A DNA stretch of 64,000 bases from Bacteroidota bacterium (GTDB lineage: Bacteria; Bacteroidota; Bacteroidia; Cytophagales; Cytophagaceae): positions 186,001 through 250,000 of the forward strand of contig JAEYZG010000062.1 of the NCBI GenBank assembly GCA_023428135.1. Reading direction: 5' to 3'. Of this stretch, positions 27,157-36,086 are shown piece by piece. The stretch's first letter is position 1; every line of letters starts with the position of its first letter. The translations under genes were made by a program, and so were the position numbers. The notes under the pieces are model-generated. The model ran no database searches, was not told the DNA's origin, and saw nothing but the letters and a program-made list of their open reading frames with translations.

Positions 27157-29349
27157 TTATTTCAATTTTATTTTCATTCCTGCTGTAATTGTATCCTCTT
27201 CAAGATTATTAATCTTTTTCAAGTCATCAACAGAAATTCCATATACCTTAGATATGGTTTCAAGTGTATCATAAGGGCCAACTCTGTGTACTTCAGGCTC
27301 AATAATTTCAGTTACTTTGATTTCGGTTCTCCTGTTGTATTGGTGCTCTTCCTCACTGCAATTGACTCCATCTTTGCAATGGTTCATAATTTTACTTTCG
27401 CCATAGCCCTTAGCTACAATAGCGTCAGAAGGAATTCCTTTAGATACAATATACTGAACAGCCGCTTCTGCCCTTTTCTGAGAAAGCTTCACGTTGTATT
27501 CATCAGAATGCCTGCTATCTGTATGTGCAGAAAGCTCCATTCTAATATTCGGATTTTCTTTTAACACTTCAACCAGCTTATCAAGCTCAAGTGCTGCATC
27601 ATATCGGATCTCAGATTTATCGAGGTCATAATAAATATTTCGGATTACAAAGAGCTTATCTTGTTCGTTAAAAAATACATCTTTAAGAACAATAGGCTTA
27701 TCTATTTCGATTTCTTTTAACTGAATAGCTATATTCATGGTATCTTCTGTGTTGCACTTCGCCTCTATGGTTGTAGAATGAGAGAAGAAATTGTTTTTTG
27801 CCAGTTTCAGTTCATACTTTTCTCCTGGCTGTAATTTAAAGAAGAATTTACCCTCAGGATTTTTCACTACTGCACATGGCTCATAAGACCTTAAGCAAAT
27901 CTTTTTTGCAGGCTGTCCGTAAGTTCTTTCATAAGCAATAACATTTGCGGTATCTCCCATTTTATAAAGTTTTACCAATACATTTTCAAGTGGCTTTTCT
28001 GAATTATCAACAAAATGAAGTGTGAGTCCTGCAAGCACGCAGGTAGGGTTGGAGAATTTATAAATATCATCTTCTCCCATTCCGCCTTCTCTGTTGCTTG
28101 AGAAGAAACCTCCATTCAATGTTGTATCCAGTGTAATACCAAAGTCATCTTTTGGAGAATTCATTGGAAACATAAGATTTTCAGGCCTGTCCCATTTATC
28201 ATGTTTCCCGTTTGTCACAAACATATCTAGTCCGCCAAGACCAGTATGTCCATTGGAAGAAAAATAAAGCTTTCCGTCGGGAGCAATATAAGGAAACACT
28301 TCTTTAGCAGGTGTATTTACATACTTACCAGCATTTTTAGGAAAGCTCCATTTTCCGTTGGCCTCCATAGTGCAGAAATATATATCTGTCTGGCCTAGAG
28401 ATCCAGGCATGTCTGAAACAAAATATAAAGTTCTTCCATCAGGAGAAAGCGCAGGATGGCCTACGGAATAATTCAGGACGTTATTATATTCAAAAGGTAA
28501 TATTGCAGACCATGACCCATTTTTCTTTACTGAATAATATATTTCCAGTCTGTTAACAAAATCAGGCCCTTTCTTTTGTCCGTTAATTTTACCTCTGTTA
28601 CTAACCTTGTTTGTTCTGGTAAAGTAGATAGTATCACCTTTTCTTGAAAATGTAGCAGGCCCGTTATGGTACATACCGTTAACGCCTTTAAGCTTGTTTT
28701 TGAACTCAATTTTGAAGTTTGTATCAATCTCAGCAAAAGCAAGGTTTAAGAAAGGCGTTCCGGTCCAACCATAGATCTGCTTGTTGGAATAGTCAGTATC
28801 ATCAAATTTTCTATCTGTAGCCAGGAAAAGTTTATTTTCAATCAACAGAGGAGAGAATTCTGAAAAAGCAGTATTCACCGATTTTACGTTTTCAATTTTA
28901 ACCTGTACGGGATTGGACATCCACTCCATTGCTTTTTCACAGTTTCTTGCAAATGCTTCTGCCATCTTTTTTTCAGAAGGAAAGAGCTTCCCAAATTGAA
29001 TATATTGTTTTCTTGCCTCCTGATAATCTCCATTGTTTCTCAAAGCTTCAGCATAAAACAATAAATTTGAAGGCTCAACCGTGGAGAATTTTGTCAATAA
29101 AACAGCATACCATTTTTCCGCCTCTTCTGATTTATTCATTTTTCTGTAACAGTCAGCAATCTTTTGTACTATTTCTGCAGACTGTCCTTTCTTTTCTGCA
29201 ATAACTTCATATTCTTTAACAGCAAGAGAGTAATTGAATTGATTATAGTTTTTATCTGCCCTTGCAAGAATACTCTGTCCCGATGCAGCGTAGCTTTGGA
29301 TCAGACTATACAATAGGATAAGTGATCCGGTTCTGATAAGAAGACTCAT
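27157..29349 (-). CDS. PorE-like OmpA-family outer-membrane protein with C-terminal LysM
   Basis: 730 residues from the ATG at 29349; another ATG at 29361 overlaps the preceding stop. Order: signal peptide (SLLIRTGSLILLYSLIQSY), TPR-like repeats (about 20-145), a PD40/WD40-type propeller (about 190-430; ALSPDGRTLYFVSD, APDGKLYFSSNGHTGLGGLD), a carboxypeptidase-regulatory-like domain (about 440-540), an OmpA peptidoglycan-binding domain (about 560-680; ELSAHTDSRHSDEYNVKLSQ, RRTEIKV) and a final LysM motif (YDTLETISKVYGISVDDLKK). The first five parts are the architecture of PorE, which anchors the T9SS to peptidoglycan. The LysM is an additional cell-wall-binding unit. It is the third gene of a type B cargo/PorP operon. 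Confidence 0.85.
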   Translation of the reverse strand: MSLLIRTGSLILLYSLIQSYAASGQSILARADKNYNQFNYSLAVKEYEVIAEKKGQSAEIVQKIADCYRKMNKSEEAEKWYAVLLTKFSTVEPSNLLFYAEALRNNGDYQEARKQYIQFGKLFPSEKKMAEAFARNCEKAMEWMSNPVQVKIENVKSVNTAFSEFSPLLIENKLFLATDRKFDDTDYSNKQIYGWTGTPFLNLAFAEIDTNFKIEFKNKLKGVNGMYHNGPATFSRKGDTIYFTRTNKVSNRGKINGQKKGPDFVNRLEIYYSVKKNGSWSAILPFEYNNVLNYSVGHPALSPDGRTLYFVSDMPGSLGQTDIYFCTMEANGKWSFPKNAGKYVNTPAKEVFPYIAPDGKLYFSSNGHTGLGGLDMFVTNGKHDKWDRPENLMFPMNSPKDDFGITLDTTLNGGFFSSNREGGMGEDDIYKFSNPTCVLAGLTLHFVDNSEKPLENVLVKLYKMGDTANVIAYERTYGQPAKKICLRSYEPCAVVKNPEGKFFFKLQPGEKYELKLAKNNFFSHSTTIEAKCNTEDTMNIAIQLKEIEIDKPIVLKDVFFNEQDKLFVIRNIYYDLDKSEIRYDAALELDKLVEVLKENPNIRMELSAHTDSRHSDEYNVKLSQKRAEAAVQYIVSKGIPSDAIVAKGYGESKIMNHCKDGVNCSEEEHQYNRRTEIKVTEIIEPEVHRVGPYDTLETISKVYGISVDDLKKINNLEEDTITAGMKIKLK

Positions 29350-29360
29350 AATTATATACA

Positions 29361-30305
29361 TTAAAAGTATCTTGGTGTTAACATTTTTGATCCGCCTTTT
29401 CTATTAATATTGTATCCCGCAGAAATTTCGTGGGTAGCAAAGTCCCTATAACTTGTTAAAGTAATATCATAAGAGTATCCAAGCCTAAGATTAGGAATAG
29501 GGAAAACTTCTGCCATGATTACGACAGCATCTTTCGCTGATCCCACATTTTCAACATTATTTTTATTGAATACTCTGGTTCGATAGGAACCTCCAATCCA
29601 AACGATATCATGGAATATAAAGAAAATTGAAGCATCACCATTGGTAGGGCCTTTCAGGTCTTCTTTAATCATAATACTTGGTCTGATCTTTATATTTTCG
29701 ACGATTTTAGAAACGAAACCGGCTGCCAGGAACAGGTGTTTCCTTTGCGATGGAATCATGTCGGAACTTTTATTCATGTTTACTAGCACGTTATTCAATG
29801 ACAAGCCAACAAAGAACCTGTCAGTATTGAAATAAAGTCCTCCCTGAAATGCTGCTCTGGTTTTTGCTTCACGTCCTATAGGTACAGCCGGGTCGTTTGG
29901 TTGATCCGTTGTTAATTTATTTCCATCTATACCATAATTAGTGATACCTGCTGCTACTCCCAATGCTAGTCTTCCTTTTGTTGATACTTTTATCCTATAA
30001 GCAAAAGATCCAAAGAATGAATTCTGAAATTGAGCGCCGAGTTCATCATGGATGAAATAAGCTCCAACGCCCGCTTTGTTCCAGTAAAGCGGCATATCTC
30101 CACTCAATGTTATAGAATTTGGTTCTCCATTAACCTTTGACCATTGCTTTCTGTAAAGGCCATTAATATTAATTGCCTCTCTGCTTCCTGCGTATGCCGG
30201 ATTTATTACTACGCCATTGAACAGATATTGACTGAATTGTAATGTCTGCTGGGCATAACAATGAACAGAGAACAAAAGAATTACGGATGTAAATAATTTT
30301 CTCAT
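29361..30305 (-). CDS. PorP/SprF family type IX secretion system membrane protein
   Basis: 314 residues from the ATG at 30305; a GTG directly before it overlaps the upstream stop. It has a signal peptide ending in CYAQQ and the PorP/SprF opening QTLQFSQYLFNGVVINPAYA, followed by amphipathic barrel strands to a C-terminal aromatic residue (MLTPRYF). SprF-type proteins are needed for the export or surface display of one particular type B cargo protein encoded next to them. The cargo here is the CHU_C-type protein directly upstream in the same operon. Confidence 0.93.
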   Translation of the reverse strand: MRKLFTSVILLFSVHCYAQQTLQFSQYLFNGVVINPAYAGSREAININGLYRKQWSKVNGEPNSITLSGDMPLYWNKAGVGAYFIHDELGAQFQNSFFGSFAYRIKVSTKGRLALGVAAGITNYGIDGNKLTTDQPNDPAVPIGREAKTRAAFQGGLYFNTDRFFVGLSLNNVLVNMNKSSDMIPSQRKHLFLAAGFVSKIVENIKIRPSIMIKEDLKGPTNGDASIFFIFHDIVWIGGSYRTRVFNKNNVENVGSAKDAVVIMAEVFPIPNLRLGYSYDITLTSYRDFATHEISAGYNINRKGGSKMLTPRYF

Positions 30306-30308
30306 CAC

Positions 30309-32423
30309 TTATCTTACAATGGTTAAATAATTAACTATAGTTTTTTCTGAGTTACAAAACCTGATCTTCAGCTTAAAGTAATAGGTACCTTCATTCAAAC
30401 TACTTCCGTCCCAGGTGTTTTTATATCCTCTTTTCTTATAAACCTCATTGCCCCAGCGGTTCAGAACAACCAGCTCGTTATCTGGAAAGTATTCAATATT
30501 TCTTAATATCCAGAGATCATTAATACCATCGCTATTTGGAGAGAAAGTATTGGGCACATGCACCGAATAGATAGCCTCGTTAGACTCAATAGAGGCTTCA
30601 CCACTGGCACAGTTCGCCATACTGTTATTGGCTTTTACTGTTATCGTACCTTGCTTCATTTCATTCGATTCCAATTCGACAAGATTGGTTCCCTGACCAC
30701 TTAAAATTTTCCATCCATCCGGAACTTTCCATTCGTAAGAACTAGCTCCAGGCACTGGATTCACCATAAATTCCAGCTTTCCGCATGCAGAACTTAAATC
30801 TATGATTGAAGATGGATTTGAAAGCACTGCCACAAAACTTACTTCCAAAGTATCAGTCAATGTGTCTCCAGGCAAACAACCATTTACATTAAAGACTTTA
30901 ACAGCGTAAAAACCAGATTCACGAACTGTTATTTCAGGTGTTGTTTCTCCGGTACTCCAAACATAGTCTCCTTGAAGAACAGGACTCTTAAGTGTTACTT
31001 CCTGTCCGCATAATGTAGTATCTTTACCAAGTATCGCTCCTAAATCATCTCTGATAAAAAGAATAACAGTATCGGAAGCGCTGCAGGAGTTACTATCTGT
31101 TACTTTTGTCCAGACATTATTCTCCCCGGCTTTGCAATAAGAAATCTGTTGAGAGGTCTCACCTGTACTCCATTGGTATGTACCTCCTGCCAATACTCCT
31201 GCATCAAGAGTAAAACATCCTGTACATTTTTTATCAGGGTCGGACCCGAGATTTACGATCGGTAATTTATTAAGTGTTACTGAAATTGTATCGGATGTTG
31301 TATCCGCCGGATTACATCCTGGAATATCAGTGATAGTAACATAATAGACACCGGAACTTTTCACAATGATTGAATCTGATGTTTCTCCTGTATTCCAGAT
31401 AATTTTCCTTCCTATATCTGCAGAGCGAATGATAAGACTATCCCCGCACAATGTTACATCTTCACCCAATGAAGGATCGTAACCCTGTTTAATATTTATC
31501 TTAATTGTATCTTCATCAAAACAACCTTCTGAAGTTGTAACCTTTACACAAACGCTTGTAAATCCTGTTTTACAATATTGAATGGAAGAAGTTGTATCTC
31601 CAGTGCTCCACCAGTATTTTACATCATTAAAAGTACCGGCATCAATTAATACACATCCACCGCACTTTACATCAGGATCTGGTCCAAGATCGACACTTGG
31701 AGAACTGCCTAATTTAATACTAATTGTATCGCTAACAGTATCGGAAGGACTGCAACCCGGAATATTAAAAATCTCTATGTAATAAATTCCGGATTGTTTT
31801 ACTACAATAGAATTATCTGACTGACCGTTGCTCCATTTGACTGTACCTCCGAAGGTGTTGTTAGGAGAAATAGTTATGCTGTCAGCACAAATAATGGTAT
31901 CAGAAGATCCAAGGTCAATACCATACCCAGGCTTCACTGAAAGTTCTATCGTATCAGAAACTTTGCAACCAAGATCATTTGTCACCGTTGCCCAAACTTT
32001 ATTGATACCAATATCACAGTATTGAACTATTTGAGAAGAATCTCCGGTACTCCAGAGTATTTTCGCTCCGCCCTGATCCCCTACATCAAGAGTCACGCAG
32101 CCACCACAGCGCGGTAATGGATCTGCCCCTAAGTAAACAATCGGACTTTCAAGAAAAATAACGGGTACTGTATCTACACCTGTACATCCTGCCTTATCGA
32201 CTATTACTGTAAAAGTATCTGTCTTGGTAACAGATATCTGCTTAGTAGTTTCTCCGGTACTCCAGAGGTATGTTGCGCCGGGAACATTTGCGTCAAGAAT
32301 GACTGGTCCTTTACAGGGATCCACTTCTTGCTCTATCACAACTCCGACATTTACCTGCAAACATTGTCCCAGGGCATTTGCAGTTATAAATAAACCGGCA
32401 AGGATGAAAAGGAGATTTTTCAT
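30309..32423 (-). CDS. T9SS type B sorting-domain surface protein with repeated CxGC modules
   Basis: 704 residues with a signal peptide (MKNLLFILAGLFITANALG). Residues 90-530 consist of about three copies of a unit of roughly 147 residues, each made of two beta modules. The first module of each copy carries a CxGC pair (C106/C109, C254/C257, C400/C403) followed by LDAG or a close variant, WSTG and a lone Cys. A PKD-like domain (about 540-615) leads to the gliding-motility C-terminal domain (VPNTFSPNSDGINDLW, VLNRWGNEVYK, TWDGSSLNEGTYYFKLK), the type B secretion signal. It is probably a surface adhesin or filament component and is the first gene of an operon with PorP/SprF and the PorE-like protein. 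The stop touches the next start. Confidence 0.9.
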   Translation of the reverse strand: MKNLLFILAGLFITANALGQCLQVNVGVVIEQEVDPCKGPVILDANVPGATYLWSTGETTKQISVTKTDTFTVIVDKAGCTGVDTVPVIFLESPIVYLGADPLPRCGGCVTLDVGDQGGAKILWSTGDSSQIVQYCDIGINKVWATVTNDLGCKVSDTIELSVKPGYGIDLGSSDTIICADSITISPNNTFGGTVKWSNGQSDNSIVVKQSGIYYIEIFNIPGCSPSDTVSDTISIKLGSSPSVDLGPDPDVKCGGCVLIDAGTFNDVKYWWSTGDTTSSIQYCKTGFTSVCVKVTTSEGCFDEDTIKINIKQGYDPSLGEDVTLCGDSLIIRSADIGRKIIWNTGETSDSIIVKSSGVYYVTITDIPGCNPADTTSDTISVTLNKLPIVNLGSDPDKKCTGCFTLDAGVLAGGTYQWSTGETSQQISYCKAGENNVWTKVTDSNSCSASDTVILFIRDDLGAILGKDTTLCGQEVTLKSPVLQGDYVWSTGETTPEITVRESGFYAVKVFNVNGCLPGDTLTDTLEVSFVAVLSNPSSIIDLSSACGKLEFMVNPVPGASSYEWKVPDGWKILSGQGTNLVELESNEMKQGTITVKANNSMANCASGEASIESNEAIYSVHVPNTFSPNSDGINDLWILRNIEYFPDNELVVLNRWGNEVYKKRGYKNTWDGSSLNEGTYYFKLKIRFCNSEKTIVNYLTIVR

Positions 32424-32593
32424 GATTCTATAAATTCAGTAAGACCTCTAGTAATTTTAAAACTTCCTTCTTAACTGAGCACTATTCAATTTGTTTTTAC
32501 AAAAAAAGTGTTATAAAACATCCCTTACATCGGCCAAACTTCACGAAGAGAACAAAGCTTACTTAATAATTTGTTACCTTTTAAAGGCATAAT

Positions 32594-33502
32594 ATGGAGA
32601 AGCATGGTTTCAGGTTCAGAGATATTGCAAGCCTGTTGAAGGAAACTATTAATAAATGGATCAACGATGATGCATTTACTCATGCGGCTGCAGTTTCATT
32701 CTATGCCTTGATATCTTTACCTGGAATATTGATTATTATCGTTAATACTATTGGGATTTTTCTTGGCAAGAATGTAATTGAGGGAGATATTTCGGAAAAA
32801 ATTAATATGCTTATGGGACAGGATACTGCTAAACAAATTCAGCAGATAATAGTAAACGCATCCCAACAACCCAGCTCAGATATATTAATGATTACAGGTA
32901 TCGGTGTGCTTGTAATAAGTGCAACAGGGGTATTTATTCAGCTACAAACTTCACTGAATCAGGTATGGCAGGTAAGAGTAAAAAAAGAAGCTACCTGGAT
33001 CAAGGTATTATTGGACAGAGCTGAGTCTTTTAGTCTTATACTTATAGTAGGTTTATTCTTATTCATATCTATAATCCTTTCCTCGGTTATATCATCCCTT
33101 AACTCATTTCTTGCCCTTATTATTCCAGGATTTTCTATATATATATTTTACCTGTTTGACTTTATTATTTCCTTTTCCATACAGGCAATCTTGTTTGCAC
33201 TTATTTTTAAATACCTGCCTGACATTAAGATAAAATTCGATGCTTTGTGGGTCGGAGCTTTTCTTACTACTATATTATTTTATCTGGGAAAGGTATGCCT
33301 TAATATATACTTCAACAAAGTTTCACCTGAGTCTGTATTTGGGGCGGCAGGATCGGTAATCCTAATACTCTTGTGGATTTACTATTCCAGCTTATTACTT
33401 CTTTTTGGGGCAGAGTTTACACAGGTTTATGTAAAACGGTACAAATACATCGTGGTACCTTCCCGAATGGCTTACTCTATACCACAAGTAGAGGAAAAAT
33501 AA
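32594..33502 (+). CDS. YihY/BrkB family inner-membrane protein
   Basis: 302 residues with six hydrophobic helices. The family signature is visible: NDDAFTHAAAVSFYALISLP at the N-terminus, then FGAAGSVILILLWIYYSSLL followed by LLFGAEFTQVY near the C-terminus. The family was once mislabelled ribonuclease BN; it is now regarded as an uncharacterised transporter-like membrane protein. It is monocistronic and ends in an unusually long perfect terminator hairpin. Confidence 0.93.
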   Translation: MEKHGFRFRDIASLLKETINKWINDDAFTHAAAVSFYALISLPGILIIIVNTIGIFLGKNVIEGDISEKINMLMGQDTAKQIQQIIVNASQQPSSDILMITGIGVLVISATGVFIQLQTSLNQVWQVRVKKEATWIKVLLDRAESFSLILIVGLFLFISIILSSVISSLNSFLALIIPGFSIYIFYLFDFIISFSIQAILFALIFKYLPDIKIKFDALWVGAFLTTILFYLGKVCLNIYFNKVSPESVFGAAGSVILILLWIYYSSLLLLFGAEFTQVYVKRYKYIVVPSRMAYSIPQVEEK

Positions 33503-33503
33503 G

Positions 33504-33555
33504 AAAAGTTGAAAGTCTAAAGTAAATTAACATTTACTTTAGACTTTCAACTTTT
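33504..33555. terminator. Long perfect bidirectional terminator
   Basis: Perfect arms of 23 bp at 33504-33526 and 33533-33555 with a 6-nt loop, between the convergent yihY-type and yqaE-type genes. The length is well beyond a minimal terminator. Confidence 0.75.
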
Positions 33556-33568
33556 TACTTTTAACTCA

Positions 33569-33736
33569 TTATAGTTTCCCTTCTTCCTTTAACAAAGAGA
33601 GTAAAGCCCATATAAACGCAGGCAACCAGCCAATAACAGTTACCTGTAATACCAGACAGATGATTCCAGGAACCATCTTTTTCTGTAACATAAGAGACAA
33701 CCAGGGAAGAAAGAAAGCTATAATATATTTTACCAT
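33569..33736 (-). CDS. YqaE/Pmp3 family small membrane protein
   Basis: A 55-residue reading frame with an ATG at 33736 and a stop at 33569. It has two hydrophobic helices (IIAFFLPWLSLML and IICLVLQVTVIGWLPAFIWA) joined by a short basic turn (QKKMVPG). The LPWL start and the GWLPAFIWALLSL end are the Pmp3/YqaE/UPF0057 pattern. Homologues are tiny membrane proteins induced by salt or membrane stress. The start follows the outer-membrane barrel gene by 11 bp, so the two are probably co-transcribed. Confidence 0.85.
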   Translation of the reverse strand: MVKYIIAFFLPWLSLMLQKKMVPGIICLVLQVTVIGWLPAFIWALLSLLKEEGKL

Positions 33737-33747
33737 AACAATGTTAT

Positions 33748-34515
33748 TTAGAATTTAACACCAAAATCTAATGCAATTATATTGCTTCTTATCTTAACAC
33801 TTGAATTGACTTTTGTTCTATAAGGATCATTAAATTTTAAATGTGGGTGAATCATATTTATTAACCCTTTGTTCAGGCTTAACCCGGCATACACACTTAT
33901 CTTGTCATTCAGAGCATAATCTGCTCCCGCACTGAAGAATAAGCCAAGATCAAAAGGATTAAACAAACTCTGCGGCCTGTTGTCCCCGTTTCTGCCACGA
34001 GAAGGATCATCCCAAAACTCATTTTTAGCCAGATTCCAATAATGAGCACCATCTCCACCATTTACATTTTCAGAAAGTTTAAAATCAAGAGTGGGACCGA
34101 AAGCAAATACCAGTTTCAAATTATCGATGATTTCTTGTGTATAATACTTCCCGATCAATGGCACCTGCAAGTAAACAAGGTTATATTTGGAGACACCTGA
34201 ATAGTAACCATCTGTATTTCTGATAAAAATATTTTTAGTAGTAAACCAAAGACCAGGTGTAAATGCGAAGTTATCATTCACAAAATATTCAAGATTGGCA
34301 CCCAGACTTATGCCTCCGACATTTCCCTCTTTTGTAGTTGAGCCATCTGCTACATAACGAAATCCTGATGGCGTGGGATCCGGATCTTTTACTGTTGCTA
34401 CATTCAGGCCTGGTGCTAATCTAAATGACCAGTGTATATTTCCTTTGCTTTGCGAGAAAACCCTTGTACTTCCAAGAAGCAAAAACAAAAGGGCAAACAA
34501 ATAAACTTTTTTCAT
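33748..34515 (-). CDS. Outer-membrane beta-barrel protein (porin-like PorT/OMP_b-brl type)
   Basis: 255 residues with a signal peptide (KKVYLFALLFLLLGSTRVFS, then QSKG). Alternating amphipathic strands follow (FRLAPGLNVATVKD, GGISLGANLEYFVNDNFAFT, GLFFSAGADYALNDKISVYA, GLSLNKGLINM) and the C-terminus is aromatic (ALDFGVKF), as required for BAM insertion. It belongs with the small 8-12 strand barrels of Bacteroidota; the cargo is unknown. A promoter-like site lies upstream and the yqaE-type gene follows. Confidence 0.85.
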   Translation of the reverse strand: MKKVYLFALLFLLLGSTRVFSQSKGNIHWSFRLAPGLNVATVKDPDPTPSGFRYVADGSTTKEGNVGGISLGANLEYFVNDNFAFTPGLWFTTKNIFIRNTDGYYSGVSKYNLVYLQVPLIGKYYTQEIIDNLKLVFAFGPTLDFKLSENVNGGDGAHYWNLAKNEFWDDPSRGRNGDNRPQSLFNPFDLGLFFSAGADYALNDKISVYAGLSLNKGLINMIHPHLKFNDPYRTKVNSSVKIRSNIIALDFGVKF

Positions 34516-34880
34516 ACTCTTTTTAAGACATAAATCAATTCAAAAGTAATTACTTTAAATGAAAATATCCAAAGGTTTCAGTAGGAGTGAATTACACCTG
34601 GGATCCTCAAAATAAAATTTTCAATATGGTCTTACGTAAACCACTTAATCATATCATACTATTTTACAACAGATTACAAGTCAAAACAAGGTAAAAAAAA
34701 GAGAAATAATACTCTAAAAGTAGTGATCTTGGATAGAAAATTTGCTTCTAATAAATTCAGACACATTGTTACTCAAAAAACTTAGGATAAAAGGAAGTTG
34801 AAATCAAGAACAAATAAAAATTTAATAATGATTTAAAAAGCTTTGATTGGGATATTAATACTGAGCAGAACCCCTACCCT
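34516..34880. other. Intergenic region between moeA and the barrel gene
   Basis: 365 bp, AT-rich. It holds the barrel-gene promoter candidate at one end. No gene, repeat or clear terminator for moeA is seen in the rest. Confidence 0.6.
34541..34573 (-). promoter_or_regulatory. Candidate promoter of the outer-membrane barrel gene
   Basis: Minus strand: TTTG at 34573-34570, 21 nt, then TACTTTTG (34548-34541), which fits TAnnTTTG. The ATG is 26 nt downstream. The spacer is one or two nt longer than usual. Confidence 0.45.
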
Positions 34881-36077
34881 TCAAATCCCTCTCCAGGGTA
34901 TAAATTCAATGAAATCCCCCTCTTTAAGTTCCTCAATTTCTGCTGGCTGAACCGCAAGGCCGGAAGAACGAGTAACGGATGTAAAATCACCACTGCCATT
35001 ATTTTTAATTTGATGAAGACCTGTCTGCGATCCAAATAGCTCCAGTGTACAAGGAAAATATTCTTCAAAGGAGCTTTTTTTCTTCCTGATACCGATTAGA
35101 GGTAAATTTAGAGTATGACAAGGAGGAAGGCCGAAACAAGCTCTGAGAAAGGGCTCTATGAATACTTTAAATGCTACCTGACAAGAAACAGGATTTCCAG
35201 GTAATGCAAACACAACTGTTTTATTATCCCGGACACCAAACCAAAGAGGTTTTCCAGGTTTAATCTGAACTTTGTGAAATAGTTCCTTCACACCGCAATC
35301 AGCAAGTACTTCCGGAACAAAATCCGCATCCCCCATTGAAACACCACCTGAAAGAATAAGAATGTCCACATCGTTTAAGCTTTCAATAGCATTCTTAATA
35401 TCTTCCTTGCGATCTGGTACTAATTGTCTTGATGCAATATCAATATTGTAATGCTGAAAAAATGAAGCGATAGTATAAGAGTTACTATCTCTGATCTGAT
35501 GAGGCAGTACAGCATCACCAACTGCTTTTATTTCATTACCTGTAGATACAATAGATACCTTTGGCAAAGAATAAACTCTAACATTATTTCTTCCCAGTGA
35601 AGCTAAAAGCCCGGAGGTACCTGCATTAATAATGGTTGACTTTTGCAATACCATTTCTCCTGATTTAGCGTCTTCCCCTTTTATAGCTATGTTCTGCCAG
35701 ATCCTGGATGGAAGAGATTTAAATTTCACCATACCATCTTTTAATTCAGAATCCTCTATACGAATGACAAGATCTGCTCCCTCCGGAACAGGAGCCCCGG
35801 TCATTATCTTAATACATGTTCCCTCCTCTTTCAATGACTTGATACTTTCTCCGGCAAGCATTTCTCCAACGAGCTTGAATTCTTTAAACTTCTCTATGTC
35901 TTTAAATTTAAGGACATATCCATCCATTGCAGAGCGGTTAAAAGGAGGATAATCACGGTCTGCATAAACATCTTCAGCAAGAACCCGATCGTATGATTCG
36001 GAAAGTAAAATAGTTTCGATTCCAAATGATCTTGCTTGTTGCAATATCAGTCTTTGGGCCTCAGTAACTGTTAGCAT
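34881..36077 (-). CDS. moeA: Molybdopterin molybdenumtransferase MoeA
   Basis: 398 residues. It inserts molybdate into adenylylated molybdopterin, the last step of Moco synthesis. MoeA landmarks are all present: YPPFNRSAMDGYVL, MTGAPVPEGADLVI, ILSGGVSMGDADFVPEVL and VFALPGNPVSCQVAF. Domain IV ends in EIEELKEGDFIEFIPW. It is the last gene of the nirB-nirD-moaCB-moeA operon and starts 9 bp after moaCB. The cofactor is needed by the nitrate reductase encoded on the other arm. Confidence 0.96.
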   Translation of the reverse strand: MLTVTEAQRLILQQARSFGIETILLSESYDRVLAEDVYADRDYPPFNRSAMDGYVLKFKDIEKFKEFKLVGEMLAGESIKSLKEEGTCIKIMTGAPVPEGADLVIRIEDSELKDGMVKFKSLPSRIWQNIAIKGEDAKSGEMVLQKSTIINAGTSGLLASLGRNNVRVYSLPKVSIVSTGNEIKAVGDAVLPHQIRDSNSYTIASFFQHYNIDIASRQLVPDRKEDIKNAIESLNDVDILILSGGVSMGDADFVPEVLADCGVKELFHKVQIKPGKPLWFGVRDNKTVVFALPGNPVSCQVAFKVFIEPFLRACFGLPPCHTLNLPLIGIRKKKSSFEEYFPCTLELFGSQTGLHQIKNNGSGDFTSVTRSSGLAVQPAEIEELKEGDFIEFIPWRGI

Positions 36078-36086
36078 AAGGTAAGG

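Noticed and set aside
33504..33555. End of a mobile element (long inverted repeat)
   Set aside because: A single stem-loop between convergent genes with no transposase or target duplication; a terminator explains it.
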